Made by a program: the position numbers and the translations under genes. A stretch of 64,000 bases of DNA, from contig CP031964.1 in assembly GCA_003443635.1 (NCBI GenBank), positions 2,016,321 to 2,080,320 on the forward strand, in the 5' to 3' direction. This document shows positions 45,689 through 54,643 of the stretch, piece after piece; position 1 is the stretch's first letter, and every line of letters starts with the position of its first letter. The notes beneath the pieces were generated by a model that was given only the letters and a program-made list of their open reading frames with translations, made no database searches and had not been told where the DNA came from. The stretch is from Flavobacteriaceae bacterium. Its GTDB lineage: Bacteria; Bacteroidota; Bacteroidia; Flavobacteriales; Flavobacteriaceae.

Positions 45689-47428
45689 ATGAAAACATAT
45701 ACATATATAATTACAGCATTTCTCGTTTTTGCATTACTTCCTATAAATATTTCTGGACAAACTTCAGAAGATATATTTAGAGCCGTAGGCACGCCTCATA
45801 ATCCAAAGGTTAGTATTGCATTTAATAAATATTATACATCAGAAGGTTTAGCAGCTTTAGGCAAAAAAATTGCTGATGCTCATCCCAATCTAGTAAAACG
45901 TCAATCTATTGGCAAATCTTCTAAAGGAAGAGATATTTGGATGCTAGCAATTACCGATTATTCAGTTGGAAACCCTGATCGCAAACCGGCATTTTATGTA
46001 GATGGAAACATCCACTCCAATGAAATTCAAGGAGGTGAAATATGTACTTATACAGCTTGGTATTTAACTGAAGGATTTAAAGATATTACTTATGTAAAAG
46101 AATTACTTCGGGACCGTATTTTTTATATCGTACCAACGATAAATCCTGATGCTCGTAATGATTTTATGAAAGAAGCTAATACAGCTAATAGTCCACGATC
46201 TGGGTTAATTGCTTTAGATGATGATAGCGATGGACTTTTTGATGAAGATGGTTATGACGATTTAGATGGTGACGGTTCAATTACTCAAATGAGAAGAAAA
46301 AACCCAAATGGAAATGTAATTGTTGACCCTAAAGACCCAAGAAGAATGATACGAATTGGTCCGGATGATATTGTTACTGCACAACGTTATGAGTTCTTAG
46401 GAGCAGAAGGAATTGATAATGATGGAGATGGGCGTATAAATGAAGATGTATATGGATATTACGACCCTAATAGAGATTGGGGTTGGAAATGGCAACCAGA
46501 TTATATACAAAGAGGTGCTTATAAATATCCTTTTTCTGCACCAGAAACAAGAGCAGTTGCAGACTTTGTAAAGAATCATCCTAATATAGCAGGGGCACAA
46601 AGCTTTCATAATTCAGGTGGAATGATTCTTCGTGGTCCAGGAGCAGAAGAAGATTTAGCAACATATAATAGAGCTGATATTAGAATTTATGATGCTATTG
46701 GGGAAAAAGGAGCCGAATTACTTCCTGGTTACAGGTACCTAACAGTTTACAAAGATTTATATTCTGTGTTTGGTGGTGAATTAGATTGGTTTTATGGTGG
46801 TAGAGGTATTTATACATTTACTAACGAAATCTTCAATAGTTATGCTTATTATAAAAAAGAAAGAGGCGGTCAAGATGAACGCTACAAAGCTGAAAAAGAT
46901 TTATTATTAGGAGATGGGTTTACTCCATGGAAAACATTTAACCACCCAACGTATGGTGAAGTTGAAATAGGTGGATTTAAAAAGAATTTTGGAAGAGCAA
47001 CCCCTGGGTTTTTATTAGAAGAAGAATGTCATCGTAATATGGTATTTACTTTTTATCACGCTTATCATATGCCTAATTTATCTATAAATGATATTTCAGA
47101 AAAATCATTAGGAGGTGGTTTAAAAGAAATTACTGCAATTATTAAAAATGATCGTTTAATGCCTACTCATGCTAGTCAGGATTTAAAGTATAAAATTGAG
47201 CGTCCTGATTTTATTTCTCTTTCTGGAGGAAATGTAATCGCCGGAATGATCGTTAATAATGATGACTTTAATGTCACCACAGAACAAAAAGTAAATCCAG
47301 AAAAACTTAGAGTTAATAATATCTCAGGAAACAGTACTATTAAAGTACGTTGGATAGTAAAAGGAGGTAGTAATTATAAAATAACTGTTGATAGTGCAAA
47401 AGGAGGCTTAGTTTCTAAAACTCTTTAA
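45689..47428 (+). CDS. M14-family zinc carboxypeptidase, secreted
   Basis: 579 residues with a signal peptide (about 1-24). Catalytic signatures: DGNIHSNEIQGGE (His109 and Glu112 as Zn ligands), NRDW at 261-264 (substrate carboxylate region, NRD of M14), SFHNSGG with His307 as third ligand, and TFTNEIF with Glu380 as general base. Two EF-hand-like loops (DDDSDGLFDEDGYDDLDGDG, DNDGDGRINED) probably bind calcium. A beta domain at the C-terminus (from about 470) may help sorting. The gene starts 11 bp after the apparently inactive paralog, so both are made together. It likely trims C-terminal residues of extracellular peptides. Confidence 0.9.
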   Translation: MKTYTYIITAFLVFALLPINISGQTSEDIFRAVGTPHNPKVSIAFNKYYTSEGLAALGKKIADAHPNLVKRQSIGKSSKGRDIWMLAITDYSVGNPDRKPAFYVDGNIHSNEIQGGEICTYTAWYLTEGFKDITYVKELLRDRIFYIVPTINPDARNDFMKEANTANSPRSGLIALDDDSDGLFDEDGYDDLDGDGSITQMRRKNPNGNVIVDPKDPRRMIRIGPDDIVTAQRYEFLGAEGIDNDGDGRINEDVYGYYDPNRDWGWKWQPDYIQRGAYKYPFSAPETRAVADFVKNHPNIAGAQSFHNSGGMILRGPGAEEDLATYNRADIRIYDAIGEKGAELLPGYRYLTVYKDLYSVFGGELDWFYGGRGIYTFTNEIFNSYAYYKKERGGQDERYKAEKDLLLGDGFTPWKTFNHPTYGEVEIGGFKKNFGRATPGFLLEEECHRNMVFTFYHAYHMPNLSINDISEKSLGGGLKEITAIIKNDRLMPTHASQDLKYKIERPDFISLSGGNVIAGMIVNNDDFNVTTEQKVNPEKLRVNNISGNSTIKVRWIVKGGSNYKITVDSAKGGLVSKTL

Positions 47429-47455
47429 TTTAACAGTTATTCAAAAATGTTTTAT

Positions 47456-47497
47456 AAAAACGCTTTATTCTATTTGGTATAAGAATAAAGTGTTTTT
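47456..47497. terminator. Bidirectional terminator
   Basis: Arms AAAAACGCTTTATTCT and AGAATAAAGTGTTTTT with a 10-nt loop and one or two mismatches, between the convergent M14 and OsmC genes. Confidence 0.82.
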
Positions 47498-47513
47498 AAT
47501 ATAATCAATATAT

Positions 47514-47918
47514 TTAATTCTGAGTAGCTCTAAAAGTGACTCCTTTTTTCATTGTATTTACAGAAATACAACCTTGCTCAGCTATAGCCAATAATTTTTC
47601 AAATTCCGAAGGATGACTACAGTTTTCGTATGAAGTATATAAAACTATATCCGTAAAACGTTTTGGTAACTCATCACTCAAAGTTGCTTCTACTATTACT
47701 TTTAATCCATTAATTTGTATGTCTCTAGATTGGGCAGCTGCAAACAGGGTACTACAAAAACATCCTCCTACTCCAGTTAGCATATATTGACCTCCCATTA
47801 AGCCCTCACTTCCCCCTCCTTTTTCTTTTGGACGATCTACAATAATTTTAAATTGGTCATGCTGTAATTGTACTGAGGTTTCAGAATTCTGCTTTAATAT
47901 AATCTTTATAGTTCCCAT
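47514..47918 (-). CDS. OsmC-family protein
   Basis: 134 residues, cytoplasmic. It keeps the two OsmC cysteines: Cys53/Cys55 in GVGGCFCSTLF and Cys117 in AEQGCISV. QYMLTGVGGC and DIQINGLKVIVEATLSDELP fit the fold. OsmC/Ohr proteins reduce organic hydroperoxides with the Cys pair; this short form belongs to the OsmC/YhfA-like group and the substrate is uncertain. Monocistronic. Confidence 0.9.
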   Translation of the reverse strand: MGTIKIILKQNSETSVQLQHDQFKIIVDRPKEKGGGSEGLMGGQYMLTGVGGCFCSTLFAAAQSRDIQINGLKVIVEATLSDELPKRFTDIVLYTSYENCSHPSEFEKLLAIAEQGCISVNTMKKGVTFRATQN

Positions 47919-48211
47919 AGTTTTATTTTAATCTAAAATAACATTTTTTGTATAAAATAATAAGTTTTGAATAGCTTAATAACTTAATTAACTATTTTAA
48001 ATTTATTCATTTTTGAAAACTTATGATGTTTAGTAAACATAAAATAAGATGTTATAGGCCATAATAAAAATTGTTTTTTTAGTACTCAGTATTTTTTAAT
48101 TTAGTAATTATTAATTTTTCACTGCGAATTCACAAGTATTAAAATAATAGTATTTAAAAAAATTCTGCAAAAAAGTTAGAGTTAAGTATTCATCTAAATA
48201 ATTAATAAATA

Positions 48212-48682
48212 ATGAATGCAATAGATAAAAGGCAAACAAGTATTAAATTAGAGAATAGTTTTTCAATTCACCACGATTTATTTATCAAATCAGATTCTAA
48301 AACTATTTTTGATGCCATAACACAGCCAGAACATCTCAATAATTGGTGGACATTAGAATGCTCTGGAGAACCTAAATTAAATACCGAATATAATTTTTAT
48401 TTTACACCTGAATATAATTGGTACGGTAAAGTAATTCAATGCATGGTAAACGAATCTTTTTATATTAAAATGACGAAATCTGATACGGATTGGAATCCGA
48501 CTTCTTTTGGTTTTGATCTCGAAAAAATGGATAATGGAGTACAATTAAGATTTTCACATATTGGATGGCATGAATGTAATAATCATTTTAGAAGAAGTTC
48601 TTTTTGTTGGGCAATGCTTCTAAATGGATTAAAAAACTATCTAGATAAAGGGATTATTATCCCGTTTGAAGAAAGAGAATAA
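48212..48682 (+). CDS. SRPBCC (START/AHSA1-like) domain protein
   Basis: 156 residues, cytoplasmic. The START-like fold is indicated by FSIHHDLFIKSDSKTIFDAI, TQPEHLNNWWTLECSGEP, GKVIQCMVNESFYIK, FGFDLEKMDNGVQLRFSHIG and SFCWAMLLNGLKNYLDKG. It resembles AHSA1-type SRPBCC proteins that bind a hydrophobic ligand. The role is unknown. An AT-rich 283-bp spacer precedes it. Confidence 0.9.
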   Translation: MNAIDKRQTSIKLENSFSIHHDLFIKSDSKTIFDAITQPEHLNNWWTLECSGEPKLNTEYNFYFTPEYNWYGKVIQCMVNESFYIKMTKSDTDWNPTSFGFDLEKMDNGVQLRFSHIGWHECNNHFRRSSFCWAMLLNGLKNYLDKGIIIPFEERE

Positions 48683-48718
48683 AAAAGGTAGAAAAATACT
48701 TTAACCTTTCTACCTTTT
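48683..48718. terminator. Bidirectional terminator
   Basis: Arms AAAAGGTAGAAA (48683-48694) and TTTCTACCTTTT (48707-48718), loop 12 nt, between the SRPBCC gene and the convergent alkene reductase. Confidence 0.9.
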
Positions 48719-48742
48719 ATAATAAATAAAATTCAAGGAGTA

Positions 48743-49810
48743 TTAAACATAATCTATATATCCTACTTCATCAGCAGTATAAAATGTATTAAAGTCTGGT
48801 TGCACTAATGTTTCTTTGGTTTGTAGTTTTTCAACTAAGTTTGGGTTAGAAATAAAAGGACGACCAATATATATCAAATCATACCCTTTGTTTAATAATG
48901 CTTCACCTTGTTCAACAGTATGAACATTTCCTCCTACAATGACAGTGCCTTCAAAATTATCTTTTATTGTTTTTTGAATATCTGTAGCAAATTCAGGTGC
49001 TTCAAAAGCAACACGCTGATCTACAATATGAATATATGCTAAGCCTAGTTGCTTTAATTCTGACGCCAAATAGGTAAATAAATCTACTAAATCATCATAA
49101 TTACTTTGAAGATCATTAAATGCTCCATACGGAGAGAATCTAATTCCAACTTTATTACCTCCAATTTCGGCAACTACTTTTTTAGCAGTTTCTAAAACAA
49201 ATCGCGCTCTATTTTCAAAACCACCACCATATTCATCAGTTCTGATATTTGTTTTAGGGTTTAAAAATTGATTTAATAAATACCCATTCGCACTATGTAA
49301 TTCAATACCATCTGCACCAGCTTCAACCAATCGTTTAGAAGCGTTTACAAATTCGTTTTGTGCAATCTCAATATCTTCTAAAGTCATTTCTCTAGGCATT
49401 GTATGTGGTAGCATTCCTGTATCACTATAAATTTCACCTTCAAGAAAAACCGGAGATGGCGCTACAACTTCACCACCTTCTGGCAAATTAACTTGTGACG
49501 TAACACGACCTGTATGCATTAATTGAACAAATACTTTACTGCCATTTTCATGAATGCCTTCAAATACATTTTTCCAACCTTTGATTTGATCATTATTAAA
49601 AGCACCAGGAATTCTTGGGTATCCTAAACCATTGATAGAAGGAGATGTACCTTCTGTAATAATTAATCCAGCTCCAGCTCGCTGAGAATAATACGTTCTC
49701 ATTAAGTCATTTGGGATATTATTTATGGCTCTACTTCGTGTTAGAGGCGCCATTACAATTCTATTCTTTAATTCTATACCACCTAATGTGGTTGGTTTAA
49801 ATAAGCTCAT
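48743..49810 (-). CDS. Old Yellow Enzyme-family alkene reductase
   Basis: 355 residues, full length for this FMN enzyme. Signatures are APLTRSRAINNIPNDLM at the N-terminus (FMN site), HTGRVTSQVNLP, the substrate-binding His/Asn pair in ELHSANGYLLNQFLNPKTN, GIRFSPYGAF and the terminal DLIYIGRPFISNPNLVEKL. It is of the NemA/xenobiotic-reductase type, reducing activated C=C or nitro groups with NAD(P)H. It is divergent from an HxlR regulator with a perfect palindrome between them, which suggests induction by reactive electrophiles. Confidence 0.93.
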   Translation of the reverse strand: MSLFKPTTLGGIELKNRIVMAPLTRSRAINNIPNDLMRTYYSQRAGAGLIITEGTSPSINGLGYPRIPGAFNNDQIKGWKNVFEGIHENGSKVFVQLMHTGRVTSQVNLPEGGEVVAPSPVFLEGEIYSDTGMLPHTMPREMTLEDIEIAQNEFVNASKRLVEAGADGIELHSANGYLLNQFLNPKTNIRTDEYGGGFENRARFVLETAKKVVAEIGGNKVGIRFSPYGAFNDLQSNYDDLVDLFTYLASELKQLGLAYIHIVDQRVAFEAPEFATDIQKTIKDNFEGTVIVGGNVHTVEQGEALLNKGYDLIYIGRPFISNPNLVEKLQTKETLVQPDFNTFYTADEVGYIDYV

Positions 49811-49873
49811 ATTTTTTTTTAATTTTTTATCAATTGTCGAAACAATATTGATTTAATTTCATGTTTTATATAT

Positions 49874-49898
49874 TAATAGTTACCAAAAGTAACTATTA
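49874..49898. promoter_or_regulatory. Palindromic operator candidate (OYE/HxlR intergenic region)
   Basis: TAATAGTTAC (49874-49883) and GTAACTATTA (49889-49898), perfect 10-bp arms with a 5-bp spacer. The same GTAAC core recurs twice at about 49944-49959. This is typical for the site of an HxlR dimer. Confidence 0.6.
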
Positions 49899-49921
49899 TT
49901 AGTTTCAAAAAAATATTTTTA

Positions 49922-49929
49922 TACTTTTG
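49922..49929 (+). promoter_or_regulatory. Putative -7 element of the HxlR regulator gene
   Basis: TACTTTTG fits TAnnTTTG and lies 35 bp before the ATG at 49965. It sits between the palindrome and the GTAAC repeats, so a bound regulator could block it. Confidence 0.4.
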
Positions 49930-49964
49930 TTTAAAATAAAGTAGTAACCTAAAAGTAACTAGTG

Positions 49965-50306
49965 ATGACAAGAAAGTGTATAAATAACCCAAATAATTGC
50001 CCTATCACCCACTCTATGAACATTATAGGGAATAAATGGACCTCTATTATTATTTATATACTTGATAATCGAAAATTACGATTTGGAGAACTTGCAGCAA
50101 GGATAGAAAATATAAGTCGAAAAGTATTAACCGAACAACTTCGGGAAATGGAAACACGTGGAATTATATTAAGAGAGTCATTTCAAGAAACACCTCCTAG
50201 GGTTGAATACTCTTTAACCACAAAAGGTATTGAGTTAATTCCTATTTTAAATCAACTATGTGAGTGGAGTAAAGATATTTATATAGAAAATAAAACTCCT
50301 ACTTAG
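49965..50306 (+). CDS. HxlR-family winged-helix regulator
   Basis: 113 residues from ATG 49965 (a GTG directly before it is less likely). The HxlR pattern is complete: CPITHSMNIIGNKWTSIIIY, RKLRFGELAARIENISRKVL, TEQLREMETRGIILRES and PPRVEYSLTTKGIEL. Cys5 and Cys12 lie near the N-terminus. Cys at this end is the redox or electrophile sensor in YodB, CatR and QorR of this family. With the divergent alkene reductase it makes a classic self-regulated pair: the reductase clears quinone-like compounds that the regulator detects. Confidence 0.92.
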   Translation: MTRKCINNPNNCPITHSMNIIGNKWTSIIIYILDNRKLRFGELAARIENISRKVLTEQLREMETRGIILRESFQETPPRVEYSLTTKGIELIPILNQLCEWSKDIYIENKTPT

Positions 50307-50337
50307 TTTTTATTTAAATATTTACCTATGCTATCAA

Positions 50338-50535
50338 TTAATTAGAGTTAATAGTGGATGTTACTCCTAGTGGCTCTGGTTCGGGGAAATCACAAGGAAC
50401 TTCTATTTGTTGTTCTGGAAGAAGGCTCCCTCCAATTGTATCTATTCTTGTACATTCATCAGATTCACAACTTTGCAAAACCCAGATAGATAATAAAATA
50501 GATATAATTAAAGTAGATTTTTTGTTTTTTTTCAT
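50338..50535 (-). CDS. Small lipoprotein of unknown function
   Basis: 65 residues. MKKNKKSTLIISILLSIWVLQSC is a lipoprotein signal with Cys23, followed by ESDEC with acidic residues. The short mature part is rich in Pro and Glu with two further Cys (DECTR and VPCDFP), which could pair. No relative recognised. It is convergent with the HxlR gene and isolated. Confidence 0.6.
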   Translation of the reverse strand: MKKNKKSTLIISILLSIWVLQSCESDECTRIDTIGGSLLPEQQIEVPCDFPEPEPLGVTSTINSN

Positions 50536-50735
50536 AAACTAATATTTATATATAATTCCATTAATGACTTCAATTACGAAACTTACTTAATAAGCTAAGT
50601 TAGATTTTAAAAGTTAAAAAATCAATAGATGAGAAGTGCTATATTATTTTAAAATTATAAATAATCAAATTTCTTTTTAAAAATTAGCATTTCTTTTATA
50701 AGTCTATTATTTTCACAAGCTAAACATAAATTCTC

Positions 50736-52916
50736 ATGAAATATCTACCATTTCTTTTTCTTTTAGTATTATTTTCTTGTAAAACAGAGAAAAAACTTTC
50801 GGACGAGCAAATTCGTTGGCAAAAACATGCAGATAACACAGAAATTATTAGAGATAATTTTGGAGTGCCTCATATTTATGGAAAAACTGATGCTGATGCT
50901 GTTTTTGGATTATTATACGCACAAGCTGAAGATGATTTTAATCGTGTCGAACAAAATTATATTTGGGCTACGGGAAGATTAGCAGAGGTTGAAGGAGAAG
51001 ATGCTCTATATAGTGATTTACGTGCAAAATTATTTATGACGCAAGAAGAAGCTATTGCTAATTATGAAAAAAGCCCCAAGTGGCTAAAAGAACTATGTAA
51101 TGCGTTTGCAGATGGTTTAAATTATTATTTATATACACATCCAGAAGTTACTCCTAGGTTGTTAACACGATTTGAACCTTGGATGCCAATGTATTTTAGC
51201 GAAGGATCGATTGGAGGAGACATAGAAAGAGTACGTACTGCAAAGATAAAAGCTTTTTATGAAGGGGATATGGAAGTTCCCGAAACACAAAAAGTAGCAA
51301 TGCTATTAGAGGAAGAAGCATTGGAACCAAAGGGTTCAAACGGAATCTCAATTTCTGGAAAATTAACTGAATCTGGAAACCCTATTCTATTAATAAATCC
51401 TCACACATCATTTTTCTTTAGAGGAGAAGTACATGTAGTAAGTGAGGAAGGTCTTAATGCATATGGAGCAGTAACTTGGGGGCAATTTTTTGTATACCAA
51501 GGGTTCAATGAAAAAACAGGCTGGATGCACACTTCTACTTACACAGATGTAATTGATGAATTTAAAGAAGATATCATAAAAATTGATGATAAATTAATGT
51601 ATAAGTATGGTGAAGAGTTACGCCCAGTAGAATCTTCAGAAGTGACTTTAAAATATAAGATTGGAGATACATATAAAGAAAAAACATTTCCAATGTATCG
51701 TACACATCATGGACCTATAACACATATAACTAATGGTAATTGGACTTCTACTGCTATGATGTGGGATCCAGTAAATGCATTACATCAATCTTATGTTAGA
51801 ACAAAACAAATAGGTTATAAAGGTTTTCGTGAAATGATGGATATTCGTACCAATTCTTCAAACAATACTGTTTATGCTGATGCCGAAGGTAATATTGGGT
51901 ATTTTCATGGTAACTTTATTCCTGTAAGGAATACAAAATTTGATTATACACAACCGGTGGATGGTAGTAATCCAGAAACTGATTGGAATGGTTTACATAC
52001 TGTTGACGAAGCAATTACATTATTAAATCCTGAAAATGGATGGTTACAAAATTGTAATTCAACACCATATACATCTGCTTTAGAGTTTAGTCCTAAAAAA
52101 GAAGATTATCCAAATTATATGTCTATCGATAGAGAAAATTTTCGTGGAATACATGCTATAGGTTTACTTAAAAATAGCAATGGCTATACTTTAGATCGAG
52201 TGATTGAAATGGCGCATGATACTTACCTTCCTGCGTTTGAAGCATTAATTCCTGGGTTAGTAGAAGCTTACGATAAATCTACAGCTAAAAACCCAGAGTT
52301 AAAAGATGCTATTGAAATATTGAGAGCTTGGGATTTTAGAACTTCAAAAACTTCTGTAGCCATGGCATTAGCACATTTTTATGGAACACATTATGGGCGC
52401 AAAGGAAAACGACCAAGTAGAATGAATGATATGGAACTTATGACCTATTTTGGATCGAAATCACCTTTAGCTGAACGCCTAGCTATTTTTGAAGAAGTTA
52501 TCGATCAAATGACAGCAGATTTTGGAACTTGGAATACGCCTTGGGGAGATATTAATAGGTATCAACGCTTAAACGGAGATATTCGTCAAGCATTTGATGA
52601 TAATAAACCAAGTATTCCTATTGGTTTTGCATCTGGCCGTTGGGGAGCTTTAGCTGCTTATGGTGTAAGTTATACAAATCCAACTGCAAAAAAAATCTAT
52701 GGCACCCGAGGTAATAGTTTTGTAGCTGCTGTAGAATTTGGTGATAAAGTAAAAGCGAAGACCATGCTTGCTGGTGGACAAAGCGGAGATCCATCATCTC
52801 CTCACTTTAATGATCAAGCACAACGTTATGCGGATATGGAGTTTAAAGATGTTCCTTATTATAAAGAAGATGTATTAAAAGTTGCTAAAAAAACATATCA
52901 CCCAGGCGATAAATAA
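50736..52916 (+). CDS. Penicillin-acylase-family N-terminal-nucleophile hydrolase, lipoprotein
   Basis: 726 residues. Lipoprotein signal MKYLPFLFLLVLFSC, Cys15. Family features: TEIIRDNFGVPHIYGKTDAD, GLLYAQAEDDFNR, then the self-cleavage point before KGSNGISISG, where Ser201 would become the N-terminal nucleophile of the beta chain. Later landmarks are INPHTSF, ARTNSSNNTVYADAEGNIGY-like DIRTNSSNNTVYADAEGN and GTRGNSFVAAVEFGD. Members cut amide bonds of beta-lactams, cyclic lipopeptides or acyl-homoserine lactones (quorum quenching). Which substrate applies here cannot be read. A small gene follows 4 bp later. Confidence 0.9.
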   Translation: MKYLPFLFLLVLFSCKTEKKLSDEQIRWQKHADNTEIIRDNFGVPHIYGKTDADAVFGLLYAQAEDDFNRVEQNYIWATGRLAEVEGEDALYSDLRAKLFMTQEEAIANYEKSPKWLKELCNAFADGLNYYLYTHPEVTPRLLTRFEPWMPMYFSEGSIGGDIERVRTAKIKAFYEGDMEVPETQKVAMLLEEEALEPKGSNGISISGKLTESGNPILLINPHTSFFFRGEVHVVSEEGLNAYGAVTWGQFFVYQGFNEKTGWMHTSTYTDVIDEFKEDIIKIDDKLMYKYGEELRPVESSEVTLKYKIGDTYKEKTFPMYRTHHGPITHITNGNWTSTAMMWDPVNALHQSYVRTKQIGYKGFREMMDIRTNSSNNTVYADAEGNIGYFHGNFIPVRNTKFDYTQPVDGSNPETDWNGLHTVDEAITLLNPENGWLQNCNSTPYTSALEFSPKKEDYPNYMSIDRENFRGIHAIGLLKNSNGYTLDRVIEMAHDTYLPAFEALIPGLVEAYDKSTAKNPELKDAIEILRAWDFRTSKTSVAMALAHFYGTHYGRKGKRPSRMNDMELMTYFGSKSPLAERLAIFEEVIDQMTADFGTWNTPWGDINRYQRLNGDIRQAFDDNKPSIPIGFASGRWGALAAYGVSYTNPTAKKIYGTRGNSFVAAVEFGDKVKAKTMLAGGQSGDPSSPHFNDQAQRYADMEFKDVPYYKEDVLKVAKKTYHPGDK

Positions 52917-52920
52917 TAAA

Positions 52921-53100
52921 ATGTATCCTTATCATAATAAAATAAAACAACGTATTGCAAATAATGAGCTTGTTAAATATGAATTTATAGAGTGTTACAA
53001 GGATATTTCACCCTGTCTATTACTCTATTTTAACACCGAACCTTATGTAAGACCCATACGAGAACATCGTTTTGAAGAATATAAAAGAATACTGAAATAA
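52921..53100 (+). CDS. Conserved small protein (59 aa)
   Basis: 59 residues from ATG 52921 (MYPYHNKIKQRIANNELVKY). The sequence is basic at the start, then FIECYKDISPCLLLYFNTEP and a final RPIREHRFEEYKRILK. I recall similar short flavobacterial proteins annotated as thermostable hemolysin delta-VPH, a name that is likely misleading; I would not infer a toxin. No signal peptide or membrane helix. It lies 4 bp after the acylase gene and before a terminator, so it is transcribed with it. Confidence 0.7.
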   Translation: MYPYHNKIKQRIANNELVKYEFIECYKDISPCLLLYFNTEPYVRPIREHRFEEYKRILK

Positions 53101-53107
53101 GGAAATC

Positions 53108-53146
53108 AAAAAGCCACCATATTTATAAACATGATGGCTTTTTTTT
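53108..53146. terminator. Bidirectional terminator
   Basis: Arms AAAAAGCCACCAT and ATGATGGCTTTTT with one mismatch and a 10-nt loop, followed by a T-run. Confidence 0.85.
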
Positions 53147-53169
53147 ACTAATAAAATTTATAATTTATA

Positions 53170-53805
53170 TTATAATGCAGCTAAAATTTCAGATGGATCT
53201 GCTCTTAATTTATAATCTTCTTCTAAAAAATGATAAGAAACTGTTCCGTCTTGCTCAACAACATAAGTTGCAGCAATTGGCAACTCTTGATTTGTATTAG
53301 CTTGATTGCTATCTAAATCAATTCCAAATCCTTTATATAATTCTTGTAATGGTTCTGGTAATCTAAAAACTAAATTTAAATCTTTAGCTACTTTATTATC
53401 AGTATCTGATAAAACTTCAAATGATAATTCATTCTTTTCTTTTGTGGTTAACGAATTATCTGGAGCTTCAGGAGCTATTGCAATTAGTTTTGCACCTTTA
53501 GCTTCAATCTCAGGTAAAGCATTTTGTAATGCTTTTAATTCTAGATTGCAATAAGGGCACCAACCACCTCTATAAAATGCTAAAACTATTTTATTATTTG
53601 TTAATATGTTATTTATATTAACCATTTCTCCAGTAGCATTAGGTAACGTAATTTCTGGAAGCTTCCCTCCCGTTTTTAAAGCATTATTTAAAATAGAATC
53701 GTTAATCAATTCATCTATTGCCGATCTCATAATATCTTGTGCTGGCTGAGGAATACGTTCTGCGCTTCCTGCTGCGTGTGCTTTAAGTTGTTCTGTTAAT
53801 GACAT
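53170..53805 (-). CDS. Peroxiredoxin-like (AhpC/TSA) protein
   Basis: 211 residues, cytoplasmic. After a helical N-terminal 45 residues comes a thioredoxin-fold with FYRGGWCPYCNLELKAL, where Cys83 and Cys86 form a CxxC instead of the single peroxidatic Cys of typical AhpC. LIAIAPEAPDNS and VLSDTDNKVAKDLNLVF follow the peroxiredoxin-like 2 pattern. It likely reduces peroxides or thiols. Monocistronic and convergent with the acylase unit. Confidence 0.9.
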   Translation of the reverse strand: MSLTEQLKAHAAGSAERIPQPAQDIMRSAIDELINDSILNNALKTGGKLPEITLPNATGEMVNINNILTNNKIVLAFYRGGWCPYCNLELKALQNALPEIEAKGAKLIAIAPEAPDNSLTTKEKNELSFEVLSDTDNKVAKDLNLVFRLPEPLQELYKGFGIDLDSNQANTNQELPIAATYVVEQDGTVSYHFLEEDYKLRADPSEILAAL

Positions 53806-54036
53806 ATTTATTTTTTATTATATAGTTTTAGACTCGTTTACTACTTCAAAATTACAGCTAAAATAATTTACTTGAGTAATCAGATAAGGCTTTAACAAAT
53901 TTTAACAGTAGCTTCAAAAAAACAAAACATATTTTATACTCTAAAGTTTTCTCTTTCTTCAATCATCATCATTTTATATTTATATGGTATTGTTTTTGAT
54001 TCTTTTCTAATACATTAACATATAAATAAATAACTT

Positions 54037-54588
54037 ATGAGAAATTCAAAAGCACCAGAAGTAAATGCAGGATCAATGGCAGATATTGCATTTTTATTAC
54101 TTATCTTTTTTTTGGTTACAGCAGTAATTCCAAATGATAAAGGTATTGCTAGAAAACTCCCTCCTCTTTGTTTAGAAATGGATTGCAGTGAGGAGTTATC
54201 GGAGCAAAACGTCTTAAGAATTTCTTTAAACGCTAGTAATCAAATATTTGTTCAAAATGAGATTATCTCAATAGAAACATTTAAAAATAAAATAAAAGCA
54301 TTTGTAGATAATAACGGAGACAAAAGCTGTAATTATTGTAAAGGATTAAATTTAAATAAGTCTTCAGATAATCCAAAAAAAGCAGTGATATCATTTCAAG
54401 TACACCCAGAAACATTTTATAATACATTTATAAAAGTACAAGATGAATTATCTAAAGCCTATTATGAACTACGTAAGCAATATGCATTAAATATTTTAGG
54501 AAAGCATATTGATGTCCTAAATTCTGAAGATATCAAAACATTAAAAAAAGCGTACCCATTTAAAGTTTCAGAAGCAGAAGTAAAGTAA
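54037..54588 (+). CDS. ExbD/TolR-family energy-transduction protein
   Basis: 183 residues. One transmembrane helix (about 17-33) carries the functional Asp16 in SMADIAFLLLIFFLV. The periplasmic part contains two Cys pairs, Cys45/Cys50 (PLCLEMDCS) and Cys98/Cys101 (SCNYCKG). ExbD works with ExbB and TonB to energise outer-membrane uptake. No ExbB, TolQ or TonB gene is adjacent, so this copy must use partners encoded elsewhere. It ends 55 bp before the dipeptidase gene. Confidence 0.9.
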   Translation: MRNSKAPEVNAGSMADIAFLLLIFFLVTAVIPNDKGIARKLPPLCLEMDCSEELSEQNVLRISLNASNQIFVQNEIISIETFKNKIKAFVDNNGDKSCNYCKGLNLNKSSDNPKKAVISFQVHPETFYNTFIKVQDELSKAYYELRKQYALNILGKHIDVLNSEDIKTLKKAYPFKVSEAEVK

Positions 54589-54643
54589 TTTAAATACTAT
54601 TGTTTTATTAGTATATTTGATTTTATAACTAACATATTATTTT

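Noticed and set aside
52921-53100. Hemolysin annotation for the 59-residue protein
   Set aside because: The name is only remembered from similar database entries. The sequence has no signal peptide or pore-forming features.
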